A stretch of 64,000 bases of DNA, from assembly GCA_002427735.1 (NCBI GenBank), contig DIYP01000017.1:248001-312000 (forward strand). Direction: 5' to 3'. Shown piece after piece: positions 17,601 through 25,947 of the stretch. Position numbers and translations under genes: made by a program. How positions within the stretch are numbered: the stretch's first letter is position 1; every line of letters begins with the position of its first letter. This DNA comes from Flavobacteriales bacterium UBA6051. GTDB taxonomy: Bacteria > Bacteroidota > Bacteroidia > Flavobacteriales_D > Crocinitomicaceae. The notes beneath the pieces are model-generated. The model had not been told where the DNA came from, did no database searches, and saw nothing but the letters and a program-made list of their open reading frames with translations.

Positions 17601-17998
17601 TGGACACTAGCATTCAGCAACTCATAATCCGCCGAATTCTGATCCATCTGATCACTTAGCTGAAGTGTATTCAATAGACGGTCTGAAATATTCGGAAAGA
17701 ACCGCCCTATAATTTTCGAAGCCTGATATCGATCAATTCTTTGTCCGTAAGATTTCAAGCGCAACGTTGGTACAATTATATACTTCCCGAGAATAAATGC
17801 GTTTACACCAAGAAAACTGAACAACAAAAGCCCGCGGACGACGGAATTAAATCGTCCAAAATACTCAAGCGTTATTACGAATAAATAAGAAAACACTAAA
17901 ACGCCAACAAACAGCAACAATCCTTTTACAAGTTGATTCTTGTAAAACTTGCGAATGAACGCGTCAATCTGCGATATTAATCTGTCAAATGCACTCAT
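14630..17998 (-). CDS. DUF4175-family giant membrane-anchored coiled-coil protein
   Basis: 1122 residues. Two hydrophobic helices near the N-terminus (about 25-65) and one near 150-175 anchor it to the inner membrane. A beta-rich periplasmic region (about 190-500, with PSYLGKDKEVVENAG) follows. Then comes a very long E/K/Q/D-rich coiled coil (about 500-760), and a low-complexity stretch rich in Q, M, P and G (about 860-960). The layout matches the Bacteroidota-wide DUF4175 family, whose function is not established. I chose ATG 17998 (residues MSAFDRLISQ) over the TTG at 18007. First gene of an operon with the RsbW-like protein, ybeY and probably mnmG. Confidence 0.78.
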   Translation of the reverse strand: MSAFDRLISQIDAFIRKFYKNQLVKGLLLFVGVLVFSYLFVITLEYFGRFNSVVRGLLLFSFLGVNAFILGKYIIVPTLRLKSYGQRIDRYQASKIIGRFFPNISDRLLNTLQLSDQMDQNSADYELLNASVQQRSSSMSAIPFAEAIDLGENRKYLAWVLPVVLVLFVIGVFSPSLLTQGTERVVNFTSVYEVPAPFEFRLLTEENTIEEGADYMFEVELTGNSLPEKVYVRSEQGRFLLNKTAKNKFQGRLSQLQDNTVFSFEANGFNSDEYNVEVIGKTAIGKLQATLVYPSYLGKDKEVVENAGDLTLPEGTEVVWSVLTKNSEGVEFWLNDDKRTFAKDGFSLKKRILNSTNGQIILTNKESNKRDTTFFAVDVIRDDYPAIQVEEVQDSVKDGIRYFSGVVSDDYGLSGLTFVYKIKRDDGTERMEKMAVSKVFGTESPFNFAVDFRREEIQLKDEIEYYFVVNDNDGVNGSKSTKSRSFQYKLPTLEELNESREEDQEKTKEDLNKVLEKAKDFKENLDRLRKETMNSKRSDWNKQNQVNQLQEDHKSLLEDLESIQEEMNNSIEEKNQLSEMDEQLLEQQEMINDLLEELMDDELKDLLNQLEELMKEQQDKNSLEENLDKLEMSSEEMKDQLDRSLEMLKKFQVNEKIDDIEEELKELAKEQDALREETENKKDISEDDLKKQEEIDAKFEDIKEDMKELDSLNSELDRPMELGMEHNEEKSEEIDDDLEESKEQLSKDKGKKAGESQKGASEKMEEMAESLDAMQQQSNQQQQQEDIDMLRNILESLVSLSFDQEDVMGRFNRVADNDPAYRKYGRTQRKIIDGTKVVDDSLKALARRQPKIAQFIDKELNTISVNHKLILEDIDERERKNLSMHQQYVMTSYNNLALMLNEALQQMQQQMQSMMPGSGSCNKPGGMGQPKPGNGSSSGDMKEMLKQQLEQMKKGNNPGGRKPGEKPGEGMGGKNGQGGMGLGNKEVAKMAAQQGAMRRRLEEMRNQMNKDGKGTGNKLNPLIEELEEQEKDLVNKRLGDNLIDRQKRILTRLLESEKALMERGLDEKRESKEGKNENNGNQIRFDEYNKEKLKQIELLRSVDPAYKKYYKDRANEYFNRVL

Positions 17999-18132
17999 AT
18001 AACCCAACGTAACACACTAAAATAAAGCTTTAGCGCCTAAACCACATAATATAAACGTTAATTAAAGTTACAACCTTCTTTCCTACAAGTTCATTTTTCG
18101 TCTCAACTGGTGATCATTTTTTATCTATTATC

Positions 18133-18140
18133 TATCTTTG
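18133..18140 (+). promoter_or_regulatory. Putative -7 promoter element for gltX-folB
   Basis: TATCTTTG matches TAnnTTTG exactly and ends 24 bases before the gltX ATG. No clean -33 TTTG was found. Confidence 0.45.
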
Positions 18141-18164
18141 CGCCGTAATTAATACACATTGATA

Positions 18165-19691
18165 ATGTCAGAAAAGCAGGTTCGCGTTCGGTTCGCACCC
18201 TCTCCTACAGGTCCATTACACATGGGAGGTGTCCGGACTGCTCTTTATAATTATTTGTTCGCCAAAAAACACAATGGCACATTCGTTATACGTATCGAAG
18301 ACACCGATCAAACACGATTTGTTCCAGGTGCACAAGAGTATATAATGGATGCACTCAACTGGTGTGGAATTATGCCAACGGAAGGTCCTGGGTTAGGCGG
18401 AGATCATGGCCCATACGTTCAGTCCCAGCGCAAGGATATGTACCGTCCATATGCTGAACAGCTCGTTGAAAATGATAAGGCCTATTATGCCTTCGACACG
18501 GCAGATGAGCTAACGGCCATGCGTGAGCAAGCAAAGCAAATGGGAATGCCAAACTGGCAATACAATAGTGTTACGAGAGGTTCAATGAAAAACTCGATCT
18601 CTTTATCTTCCGACGAGGTTCAACAGCGCATTGATAACGGAGATCCTTATGTCATTCGAATGAAAATGCCACGCAATGTAGACATCCGTTTTGAAGATGA
18701 AATACGCGGTTGGGTTGTTGTGAACACAAATAACCTTGATGACAAGGTTCTCTTCAAGTCGGACGGTATGCCTACCTATCATTTAGCAAACATTGTTGAC
18801 GACCACACCATGGAAATCAGTCATGTGATTCGCGGTGAAGAATGGCTTCCTTCTGCCCCTTTACATGTTATGCTATATGATGCCTTCGGATGGGATTGCC
18901 CAAAGTTTGCACATCTACCTTTATTATTAAAGCCTGATGGTAACGGAAAGCTTTCGAAACGAGATGGTGACCGCTTAGGCTTTCCTGTGTTTCCAACGAA
19001 CTGGAAAACCTCTGAGGGTGAAATTTTCCCTGGTTATCGCGAAAATGGCTATTTCCCAGAATCGTTTGTCAATATGCTTGCCTTTTTAGGTTGGAACCCG
19101 GGGACAACTCAAGAGATTTTTTCACTTGATGAACTCGTAAGTGCATTCTCATTGGGTCGTGTCTCAAAAGCAGGTGCAAAATTTGATCCGGATAAAACAA
19201 AATGGTTCCAACAGCAATACATTCGCTCAACCGATAATGAAACTTTGGCTAAAGCACTTTCTGAAATTTTGGAAGACTCCTATCCTATTGAGCAACTTAC
19301 TGATGTTTGCCGATTGATGAAAGAGCGCGCAACTTTTGTGAAGGATATCTGGACAGAAGGCTCGTTCTTATTAGAATTTCCTGAAAGCTATGACGAAAAA
19401 ACTGTTCGCAAGAAGTGGAAGGAAAACTCTGGGGTATTGATGCAAGAGTGGCGAGATGTTTTCGCTTCAATCAATGATTTTAACCCTGAAGGGATCGAGC
19501 GTGCTTTCAAGTCTTTTCTTGCAGATAAAGAACTCGGTATTGGAGCTGTTCTACCAATCTTTAGGTTATTACTTACCGGTAAAGGAACTGGTCCTAGTAT
19601 GTTTGATATTTCCGACTTTCTTGGCAAAGAAGAGTCTTTGAATAGAATCGATCAGGGAATTGAAAAACTAACAGAATTAAAGGCTCAATAA
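18165..19691 (+). CDS. gltX: Glutamyl-tRNA synthetase
   Basis: 508-residue class I aminoacyl-tRNA synthetase charging tRNA-Glu. It has the N-terminal RFAPSPTGPLHMGGVRTAL (HIGH-equivalent LHMGG) and the KMSKS-type loop KLSKRDGDR near base 18950, followed by the anticodon-binding C-terminal domain. The ATG at 18165 is preferred to the TTG at 18159. A two-base gap leads into folB, so they are co-transcribed. Confidence 0.95.
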   Translation: MSEKQVRVRFAPSPTGPLHMGGVRTALYNYLFAKKHNGTFVIRIEDTDQTRFVPGAQEYIMDALNWCGIMPTEGPGLGGDHGPYVQSQRKDMYRPYAEQLVENDKAYYAFDTADELTAMREQAKQMGMPNWQYNSVTRGSMKNSISLSSDEVQQRIDNGDPYVIRMKMPRNVDIRFEDEIRGWVVVNTNNLDDKVLFKSDGMPTYHLANIVDDHTMEISHVIRGEEWLPSAPLHVMLYDAFGWDCPKFAHLPLLLKPDGNGKLSKRDGDRLGFPVFPTNWKTSEGEIFPGYRENGYFPESFVNMLAFLGWNPGTTQEIFSLDELVSAFSLGRVSKAGAKFDPDKTKWFQQQYIRSTDNETLAKALSEILEDSYPIEQLTDVCRLMKERATFVKDIWTEGSFLLEFPESYDEKTVRKKWKENSGVLMQEWRDVFASINDFNPEGIERAFKSFLADKELGIGAVLPIFRLLLTGKGTGPSMFDISDFLGKEESLNRIDQGIEKLTELKAQ

Positions 19692-19692
19692 G

Positions 19693-20043
19693 ATGCATAC
19701 AGTTGAGCTCAACGGTGTTAAATTATACGCTCATCATGGATGCATGCCTGAAGAGGAAAAAATCGGTGGCCATTACCTTGTTGATGTTTCTGTAAAAACA
19801 GATTTTAGTGAAGCTGCGGCAACGGATGAGCTTTCTGAAACCGTTGATTACGTTGTGCTCAATCAAATTGTGAAGGAAGAAATGTCTATCCGGTCAAAAC
19901 TTATTGAACATGTTGGTCAACGCATTGTGAATCGCATAAAGAAAGAAGTCTCCAAAGTTCATTCTCTACGTGTTAAAATCACTAAAATATGTCCTCCCAT
20001 TAATGGTGATGTAGACAATGTTGCAATTATCATCGAAGCATAG
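19693..20043 (+). CDS. folB: Dihydroneopterin aldolase
   Basis: 116-residue FolB of folate biosynthesis, converting dihydroneopterin to 6-hydroxymethyl-dihydropterin and glycolaldehyde. Characteristic motifs are the N-terminal LNGVKLYAHHGCMPEEEK, TVDYVVLNQIV, and the C-terminal VRVKITKICPPINGDVDNVA-type segment with a Lys near residue 100. It begins one base after the gltX stop and precedes tRNA-Cys. Confidence 0.93.
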   Translation: MHTVELNGVKLYAHHGCMPEEEKIGGHYLVDVSVKTDFSEAAATDELSETVDYVVLNQIVKEEMSIRSKLIEHVGQRIVNRIKKEVSKVHSLRVKITKICPPINGDVDNVAIIIEA

Positions 20044-20064
20044 ATAAAGATTACCTTTTTTTGT

Positions 20065-20072
20065 TACATTTG
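20065..20072 (+). promoter_or_regulatory. Putative -7 promoter element for tRNA-Cys
   Basis: TACATTTG matches TAnnTTTG exactly and ends 13 bases before the tRNA 5' end. Confidence 0.5.
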
Positions 20073-20085
20073 CCGTGCAGAAAAT

Positions 20086-20156
20086 GGTCTCGTGGCCGAG
20101 TGGCTAGGCAGAGGTCTGCAAAACCTTGTACAGCGGTTCGAATCCGCTCGAGACCT
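20086..20156 (+). tRNA. tRNA-Cys (GCA)
   Basis: A complete cloverleaf: acceptor GGTCTCG/CGAGACC, D-stem GCC/GGC, anticodon stem GAGGT/ACCTT with anticodon GCA at 20118-20120, T-stem AGCGG/CCGCT around TTCGAAT, discriminator T at 20156. The 3' CCA is not encoded, so it is added after transcription. Confidence 0.95.
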
Positions 20157-20168
20157 CTTAAAAATTGT

Positions 20169-20206
20169 AAACCCTTTGAAGTTTTTTCAAGGGGTTTTCT
20201 TTTTAT
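20169..20206 (+). terminator. Terminator after tRNA-Cys
   Basis: AACCCTTTGAA pairs with TTCAAGGGGTT (one G-T pair) around a short T-rich loop, followed by TTCTTTTT. It ends the folB/tRNA transcript. Confidence 0.8.
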
Positions 20207-20406
20207 CCCACTCTTCGTTGATTACGAGCAGTTTACACCCAAAAAGTGTTCAAAACCTAACTTTTCATTAAAAACCCGTTAATTATGTTTACAAAAACTG
20301 TTTAGTGAACGGTTTAGCTTGGAAATAAGCACCTGCAGAAATACATTTACACCACTAATTTATTACTAACTAACTACGTAACGGCTCACTACCGTTCACC
20401 ACTATT
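20207..20406. other. Intergenic region with a 9-bp inverted repeat
   Basis: 200 bases before the next gene. It holds the perfect inverted pair GTGAACGGT (20305-20313) and ACCGTTCAC (20391-20399), the second copy 7 bases before the ATG at 20407. This could be an operator; no other feature was seen. Confidence 0.35.
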
Positions 20407-21033
20407 ATGAAGACAATTTCTTTCGCATTGTGCGCATGGTGTCTTGCTTGTTTATCACTTTCCTGGTCGCAAACAGGAACAACAACGGAAAACAATCGTA
20501 TCATCATTAAGTATTTTCCTGGGCATCAGTTGCCTGATATGGCGATAAATAACCCTGAGCTTTATAATGACCTTCACACCTATTTCGCTTCCTCTTTTGT
20601 TGTAAAGCGTATTGACTGCAAAAATTGTAACGTTGATTACGACGAGTTGCTCAATTTCGATCTCTTTGATGTAAGGAGTTTTGAGTCATTCCGTGCGGAT
20701 AACCAAAGAATAACTATCGACTTTAAACCAGAAAAGTATACTATTTCACTGCTTTCTGCTCAAGAACTCTCTACTCTATTACAGGGCGCATCTTTTGAAA
20801 CACTCATGCTGCAGTCATTTCCAAAGTGGCGCGACACAGGATTACTGGAAGAAGACTACGAGTCTTACAAGAAAAATGTCGCATACTGGTCCTCATCCTT
20901 TCCTGAGCTATTTAGAACGCTAACAAGCGCCAACGAAACCATGAAAATTCGATTTCATGAATTTTCGTCAATGTCTCAAACTAAACGCGACACATTTACC
21001 ACTACATACGACTTATACTACATCACTGACTAA
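20407..21033 (+). CDS. Exported protein of unknown function
   Basis: 208 residues with a signal peptide (to about residue 20; SLSWS, then Gln). The mature part is not recognised: it has two close cysteines (CKNC near residue 74) and an otherwise mixed alpha/beta look, ending YDLYYITD. It is 9 bases upstream of the T9SS cargo gene on the same strand, so the two probably form one transcript and may be functionally linked. Confidence 0.6.
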   Translation: MKTISFALCAWCLACLSLSWSQTGTTTENNRIIIKYFPGHQLPDMAINNPELYNDLHTYFASSFVVKRIDCKNCNVDYDELLNFDLFDVRSFESFRADNQRITIDFKPEKYTISLLSAQELSTLLQGASFETLMLQSFPKWRDTGLLEEDYESYKKNVAYWSSSFPELFRTLTSANETMKIRFHEFSSMSQTKRDTFTTTYDLYYITD

Positions 21034-21042
21034 TCTGACATT

Positions 21043-22962
21043 ATGAAACCAATTTACTATTCACTAAGATTGATTGTTACATTGGCTCTGTTGTCCTTTG
21101 TAAACAATTCCAATGCTCAATGCCCATATTCTGCGAATCCATATTTAAGCTATACACCAGCATGTTCCGGAGCTCAAGAAACTGCTGTTTTCTGTGCATG
21201 GGGCGGTGATTATATCACCATTGATGTAGTTGCGGGTAACACATATACATTTTCTACTTGTGGAGGTGTTACATACGATACACAGCTTACCTTATTTACT
21301 GCTGGCGGAGGATCTGTATTAGGCTTTAACGATGACGGTTGTGGTTTACAATCAACTATCACTTGGGTCGCTACATTTACAGGAGTTGTAGAAGTACAGT
21401 TAAATCAGTTTCCATGTACTACTAACACCACTTGTACGCCAATATATGTAACATGCTCTGGCGGTGCCCCACCCCCCACTCCATGTACAAGCATTACACC
21501 TTTGATTGGTTGTGGAACGAGCACAGGAGCAACACTTACAGGAACCGGTGCTGGTTGGGACATTACCTCTTGTGGCTTCAGTACTCCCGGAACAGAAATT
21601 ATTTTCAGCTTCACAGCAACGTCAACAGGTGTTCATTCCATTGATGTAACTGGCATTACAGGCGGGTTTGTCGATTTTTTCTGGATGAACTCGACTACAG
21701 GTTGTTCATCCAACCCTGCCGATTGGAATTGTATTGCTGACGTAGGTTTCACAGGCAACTACGGTTCTATGAATTGGACGGCTGGTGAAACCTATTATAT
21801 TTTATTAGATCCAGAAGGAACAGGTACTTATGACGTCGTTTTCGATGTTGATTGCCCGAACCCAACTGGGCCCGTAACGGCCGGTGATTGTTCATCTGCT
21901 ATTCCTGTTTGTACTGATTTAGGCTTCCAAATTGATCCAAGTGGATTCGGTTTAGTGGATGAGCTTTGTACCAATTGTACTTCTAACCCATCCATCAACC
22001 CATCAAGTGCTAATGACGGATGCTTATTGAATGGAGAGCTTCACAGTACCTGGTTTACAGTTAACGTAGCTGCGGGAGGAATGCTAGAATTTAGCTTTGG
22101 AGCCCCAGGAGCAGGCTTCATTTGTTATGATTGGATCATGTGGGACTATGACCCAGCTACAACTTGCTCAAATATTGTGAATGATGTTCAAGCCCCCGTA
22201 TCATGTAACTGGAACGGTAACTGCGATGGTTTTACAGGTGTTTCAAACACCCTCCCTGCCGGCGCATTTGCAGACAATTTTGAACCTGGAATGGCAGTGA
22301 ACGCTGGTGATCAATTCGTTATTTGTTTTTCAAACTTCAACAGTAACGTTACTACTGTGCCACTTAACTTTTTTGGTTCGGCAGATATTAGTTGTACACC
22401 TCTGCCAGTTGGTCTAATCGATTTTGATGGTAAGAATGATGGAAATTACAATACCCTCTTCTGGACGACAGGTGCTGAAATTCACAGCTCTCACTTTGAT
22501 GTAGAGCGCAGTATTGATGGTGAAACATTTGAAACTATAGCAACGGTAGAGGCCTCGGGAATGAGTTTTTCGGCACAGGACTACACTATTATTGACCCTA
22601 ATCCGAACGAAAGAATAAACTATTACCGATTGCGTTGTGTTGATAATGATAATTCATTTGAATACTCTGAAGTAATTGCTATTTCTGGTGAAAAAGGTGA
22701 TGATTTTGCTTTGGTCTCAGCCTATCCAAACCCAGCAAGTAACGTGTTCAATATTCAACTCGTTTCTTCAAGAGATGAAGTGCTAACAACAACTGTCCGT
22801 GAAATGAACGGTAAGGAGGTTTATACTTCCCAACATACTGCTGTGAAAGGAGGAAACCTGTTTACAATTCCTGTTGGCAGTTTCTCTAAAGGCTTCTATT
22901 TTGTTTCAATATATAACGAAAGAACACAAAAAACAGAAACGCTTAAGCTTACCTTGCAATAA
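21043..22962 (+). CDS. Secreted multi-domain protein with T9SS type A sorting domain
   Basis: 639-residue cargo. The signal peptide ends NSNA before Gln, giving a mature start of QCPYS. Residues 30-145 are a Cys-paired beta domain (GGDYITIDVVAGNTYTFSTC and DTQLTLFTAGG). A pre-peptidase-like C-terminal repeat (AGETYYILLDPEGTGTYDVVF) and a further Cys-rich domain follow. From about 460 there is a fibronectin-like stretch ending in the T9SS type A domain (AYPNPASNVFNIQL ... SKGFYFVSIYNE). Rich in disulfides and Gly/Thr/Asn, fit for a surface adhesin. Ligand unknown. Confidence 0.85.
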   Translation: MKPIYYSLRLIVTLALLSFVNNSNAQCPYSANPYLSYTPACSGAQETAVFCAWGGDYITIDVVAGNTYTFSTCGGVTYDTQLTLFTAGGGSVLGFNDDGCGLQSTITWVATFTGVVEVQLNQFPCTTNTTCTPIYVTCSGGAPPPTPCTSITPLIGCGTSTGATLTGTGAGWDITSCGFSTPGTEIIFSFTATSTGVHSIDVTGITGGFVDFFWMNSTTGCSSNPADWNCIADVGFTGNYGSMNWTAGETYYILLDPEGTGTYDVVFDVDCPNPTGPVTAGDCSSAIPVCTDLGFQIDPSGFGLVDELCTNCTSNPSINPSSANDGCLLNGELHSTWFTVNVAAGGMLEFSFGAPGAGFICYDWIMWDYDPATTCSNIVNDVQAPVSCNWNGNCDGFTGVSNTLPAGAFADNFEPGMAVNAGDQFVICFSNFNSNVTTVPLNFFGSADISCTPLPVGLIDFDGKNDGNYNTLFWTTGAEIHSSHFDVERSIDGETFETIATVEASGMSFSAQDYTIIDPNPNERINYYRLRCVDNDNSFEYSEVIAISGEKGDDFALVSAYPNPASNVFNIQLVSSRDEVLTTTVREMNGKEVYTSQHTAVKGGNLFTIPVGSFSKGFYFVSIYNERTQKTETLKLTLQ

Positions 22963-23018
22963 TGTTTTTTTAATCTTAAAAGATTGTTCATACCTTAGTC
23001 ATTCATTATTTCTTGACT

Positions 23019-24695
23019 ATGGGTAATCAATTTGACGTTATTATTCTAGGGGGCGGTCTTGCCGGACTCACGCTTACCTTACAATTGAAAAGATCGAATC
23101 CAGAACTCTCCATTCTGGTATTGGAAATGCGTGATGGGCTCGCTCCTGATTCAACTCACAAAGTAGGAGAATCCACGGTAGAGCTTGGCACACATTACAT
23201 TCGTGAGGTACTTGACCTTAAAGACTATCTTGATGAGCATCAGCTTCCAAAGCACGGTCTACGTTTCTTTTTCTCTCCTGAGCACAAAGATGAGATTTCG
23301 AAAAGAGTAGAGCTTGGGCCGCGAGAATTACTTCCCGTACCGAGTCATCAATTAGACCGTGGAACATTCGAAAACGAGCTCATTCGTCGTTGTCGAGAAC
23401 TAGGGGCTATCATTGAGCTAGGAGCGAAAGTAACTGCCGCTGACCTCCAAGAAGGTGACCACAGTGTTACTTATCAGCAAGGCGATGGTGATTACACCCA
23501 AAAGTCAAAGTGGGTTGTTGATGCCACTGGCCGTTCTAGTTTCTTGAAACGTAAACTTGGTTTTAAAAAAGATGTTGACCATGGTGTTAGCTCTGCATGG
23601 TTTAGAGTAAAAGGAGAAATAGATGTAGACGACTGGTCTGAAAACAAGGAGTGGAGCTCTTATGTTCAGCCTGGGTTGCGGCGTTTAAGTACCATTCACT
23701 TTATGGGGCAAGGTTATTGGGTTTGGTTTATTCCATTAGCCACAGGAAACACAAGTGTTGGGATAGTCGCAGATCCTGAATATCACCCTTTTGATACATA
23801 CAACAAATTGAATAAGGCTATGGACTGGCTAAAAGTCAATGAGCCACAATGTTTTGATATTCTCGATAAAAAGCGAGAGGATGTTTTAGATTTCAGGGTA
23901 ATCAAACACTTTGCTCACTCATCTGAAAAATTGTATTCAACTGACCGTTGGGCAGTAACAGGTGAATCTGGTGTTTTCCTCGACCCTTTTTACTCTCCCG
24001 GAACTGATTTTATTTCATTGAATAATACGTTTCTATCCGACCTCATCTTGCGCGACAAGCAAGGAGAAGATATTCATTTGCGCACCAACGTTTATGAACG
24101 TACGCACTTTGCTTTATTCGATAATTGGGTTCCCATTTATCGCAATATGTATGGAATGTGGGGGTTAACACAAACAATGGTGCTAAAAATCTTTTGGGAC
24201 TGGGCAACATATTGGTCTGTACCAACATTACTTTTCACAAATGAAGGGTATACGAACATTATGGTGCTGCGCGACTTATTCGCTTCAGAAGGTTGCATCG
24301 GTCAAAAGTTCGGGTTGCTCAATGGACAAATGCAAAAAGTATTCAGAGAATGGGCTGAGCATGACACAGAGTCATTCACAGACCGTTACATTGACCCTTT
24401 TGATGTTCAATATTTGCAGGACTTCCATAAGGGTATTGATGAAAGACACTCAACTCGAGAACTCGTTCAAAAGATTCATGATAACATGGATATTCTGGAG
24501 GGTGTTGCAACCGAAGTATTCCGATTAATGAGTAATCATATTTATGGGACGGCTATGGACTTAAAAGTCGACCCGTATACAATGTCACTTAAAGATCAGC
24601 CAACAAACGTTGAAGAAGGTGTTCTTGCAACGACTGAAATTCAGGATCAGGTCCGTGTTATGTGGTTTTACCCAATAAAAGAAATGTGTCTGTAG
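23019..24695 (+). CDS. FAD-dependent halogenase/monooxygenase-like protein
   Basis: 558 residues of the flavin-dependent halogenase-type PHBH superfamily. The dinucleotide motif is ILGGGLAGLTL (residues about 8-18), then GESTVELGTHY, a conserved VVDATGRSS, the hallmark GYWVWFIPLATG (the WxWxIP fingerprint of tryptophan halogenases), and ESGVFLDPFYSPGTDF (the C-terminal FAD-site motif). No Lys is visible in the segment just after GEST, where the halogenase catalytic Lys would be expected, so it may be an epoxidase/hydroxylase or a different halogenase subtype. I chose ATG 23019 over the TTG at 23013. It overlaps the DUF1702 gene, so the two are translationally coupled. Confidence 0.8.
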   Translation: MGNQFDVIILGGGLAGLTLTLQLKRSNPELSILVLEMRDGLAPDSTHKVGESTVELGTHYIREVLDLKDYLDEHQLPKHGLRFFFSPEHKDEISKRVELGPRELLPVPSHQLDRGTFENELIRRCRELGAIIELGAKVTAADLQEGDHSVTYQQGDGDYTQKSKWVVDATGRSSFLKRKLGFKKDVDHGVSSAWFRVKGEIDVDDWSENKEWSSYVQPGLRRLSTIHFMGQGYWVWFIPLATGNTSVGIVADPEYHPFDTYNKLNKAMDWLKVNEPQCFDILDKKREDVLDFRVIKHFAHSSEKLYSTDRWAVTGESGVFLDPFYSPGTDFISLNNTFLSDLILRDKQGEDIHLRTNVYERTHFALFDNWVPIYRNMYGMWGLTQTMVLKIFWDWATYWSVPTLLFTNEGYTNIMVLRDLFASEGCIGQKFGLLNGQMQKVFREWAEHDTESFTDRYIDPFDVQYLQDFHKGIDERHSTRELVQKIHDNMDILEGVATEVFRLMSNHIYGTAMDLKVDPYTMSLKDQPTNVEEGVLATTEIQDQVRVMWFYPIKEMCL

Positions 24696-25492
24696 CTGAA
24701 AAAACACAAAAAGTACAATCTTTATTCAGCGAAAGCTCCCGACTGCTTTCACATTACTCTTCCCTTCAAATTCTCGATGCTGCTAAAGGGGAGTATACTT
24801 CTGTAGTATTCGAAGCAATTGCTGCAGATTTTGCAAAAAAAGACATACAAGCAGCACGTAAAAACCTAGATACCTGGAATGCATTCAGGGAACAATACAA
24901 GGATAAACACGGTTCTCAATTACACGTTGGATTGGGTTGGGCATTAGGCGAAACAGGTTGTCATCCATATGATTATATCGTTGATTTAAGCCCTTTATGG
25001 CGTTGGCGTGTTTTAGACGGGGTTGGATACTATCATGGTTTGTTTAAAAGGCGTGAAACGGTCCGAAAACGTCTTGTTCCTGAGTTTATTCAAACAGAAG
25101 AAGACCTTGCTGCTTTTGATCAAGGGGTAGGAAGAAGCTTTTGGTATATTTCTCAGGGGAACAATGAACGTCTTGAACGGCTACTCACCCTTTTTGATGA
25201 AAATCGTCAGACCAGCTTTTGGAGAGGAATTGGTGTTGCTTCTGCATACGTTGGCGGGCTGGATGAAAATGCTATAAAAGATTTGATAACCTTTTCTCAG
25301 ACTCACCGCTCCCAACTTACTTCAGGGGCGATAATGGCTCAAGCTTCAAGAATAAAATCAGAAAGTCTTTCATCTGATAGTCAACTAATGGAGGTTGTTC
25401 TTGGATATGACCCAAAATTAGTCCTCGAAATTTTCAATAACGATGTTGAAAACTACCTTCATTTACTAAAAACGATAGAAAACTTAGTTTAA
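24686..25492 (+). CDS. DUF1702 (enediyne E3-like) protein
   Basis: About 268 residues. Features recalled from the DUF1702/enediyne E3 family are visible: LHVGLGWALGETG, RWRVLDGVGYYHGLFKR, FDQGVGRSFWYISQG and FWRGIGVASAYVGG. No enzymatic role for this family is firmly known. The start is a GTG, either 24662 or 24686; I prefer 24686 because it gives a 10-base overlap with the flavoprotein stop, a normal coupling distance, and no conserved sequence precedes it. No polyketide synthase or other enediyne genes occur in the window. Its 3' end overlaps the convergent lipoprotein gene by 9 bases. Confidence 0.7.
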   Translation: MSVAEKTQKVQSLFSESSRLLSHYSSLQILDAAKGEYTSVVFEAIAADFAKKDIQAARKNLDTWNAFREQYKDKHGSQLHVGLGWALGETGCHPYDYIVDLSPLWRWRVLDGVGYYHGLFKRRETVRKRLVPEFIQTEEDLAAFDQGVGRSFWYISQGNNERLERLLTLFDENRQTSFWRGIGVASAYVGGLDENAIKDLITFSQTHRSQLTSGAIMAQASRIKSESLSSDSQLMEVVLGYDPKLVLEIFNNDVENYLHLLKTIENLV

Positions 25493-25882
25493 CTGTCGTT
25501 GTAGCTTAATTGTTTTGTTCGTCGTTACTGACTTTAAAATGAGGGTATCACTGTATCCCGATGTAATCGTATAGACCAAAGCCCCCAGATAAACGGTATC
25601 ATTCCTTACTGAAAACGGGTGAGAATATCCATTCCATTTGACTAAGTCTCTTTCAAATAAGTATTGGTCCCCTTGAAAAACATCATGGCAATTGCGTTCG
25701 TTAGAATCACAAAGTGTTATTGCCTCTATCCATTTTCCATATAAGTGATTTTCTACCTTTGAGACCTCTGTTGCTTCGAAATCACCCGTGCTTATATAGT
25801 TTTTTTCTATTTCACCTGATGTTTCTGTATCGCTACAAGCTAAAAGAAAAAAGAAAAAAAAGAGCGGGAAGAAGCTTTTCAT
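25484..25882 (-). CDS. Small lipoprotein of unknown function
   Basis: 132 residues. A signal peptide with a seven-phenylalanine-rich hydrophobic core ends in the lipobox LLAC (Cys16), so it should be lipidated. The mature part starts SDTETSGEIEKN and contains a beta-rich domain with a two-Cys pair (CDSNERNC) suggesting a disulfide. It overlaps DUF1702 tail-to-tail by 9 bases. Family not recognised; possibly lipocalin-like. Confidence 0.6.
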   Translation of the reverse strand: MKSFFPLFFFFFLLACSDTETSGEIEKNYISTGDFEATEVSKVENHLYGKWIEAITLCDSNERNCHDVFQGDQYLFERDLVKWNGYSHPFSVRNDTVYLGALVYTITSGYSDTLILKSVTTNKTIKLQRQLN

Positions 25883-25947
25883 ATTGACTTACATTTCATG
25901 TTCAAAAATAATAAAGCTTAACTTCGCCTTCGCAGAAAACGGAATTA

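Noticed and set aside
20061..20282. Open frame across tRNA-Cys and its terminator
   Set aside because: It is made of the tRNA sequence and the terminator stem, with no signal or family; the tRNA explains the region.
23019..25492. A complete enediyne gene cluster
   Set aside because: Only an E3-like protein and a halogenase-like flavoenzyme are present; no iterative PKS, thioesterase or other E genes exist in the window.
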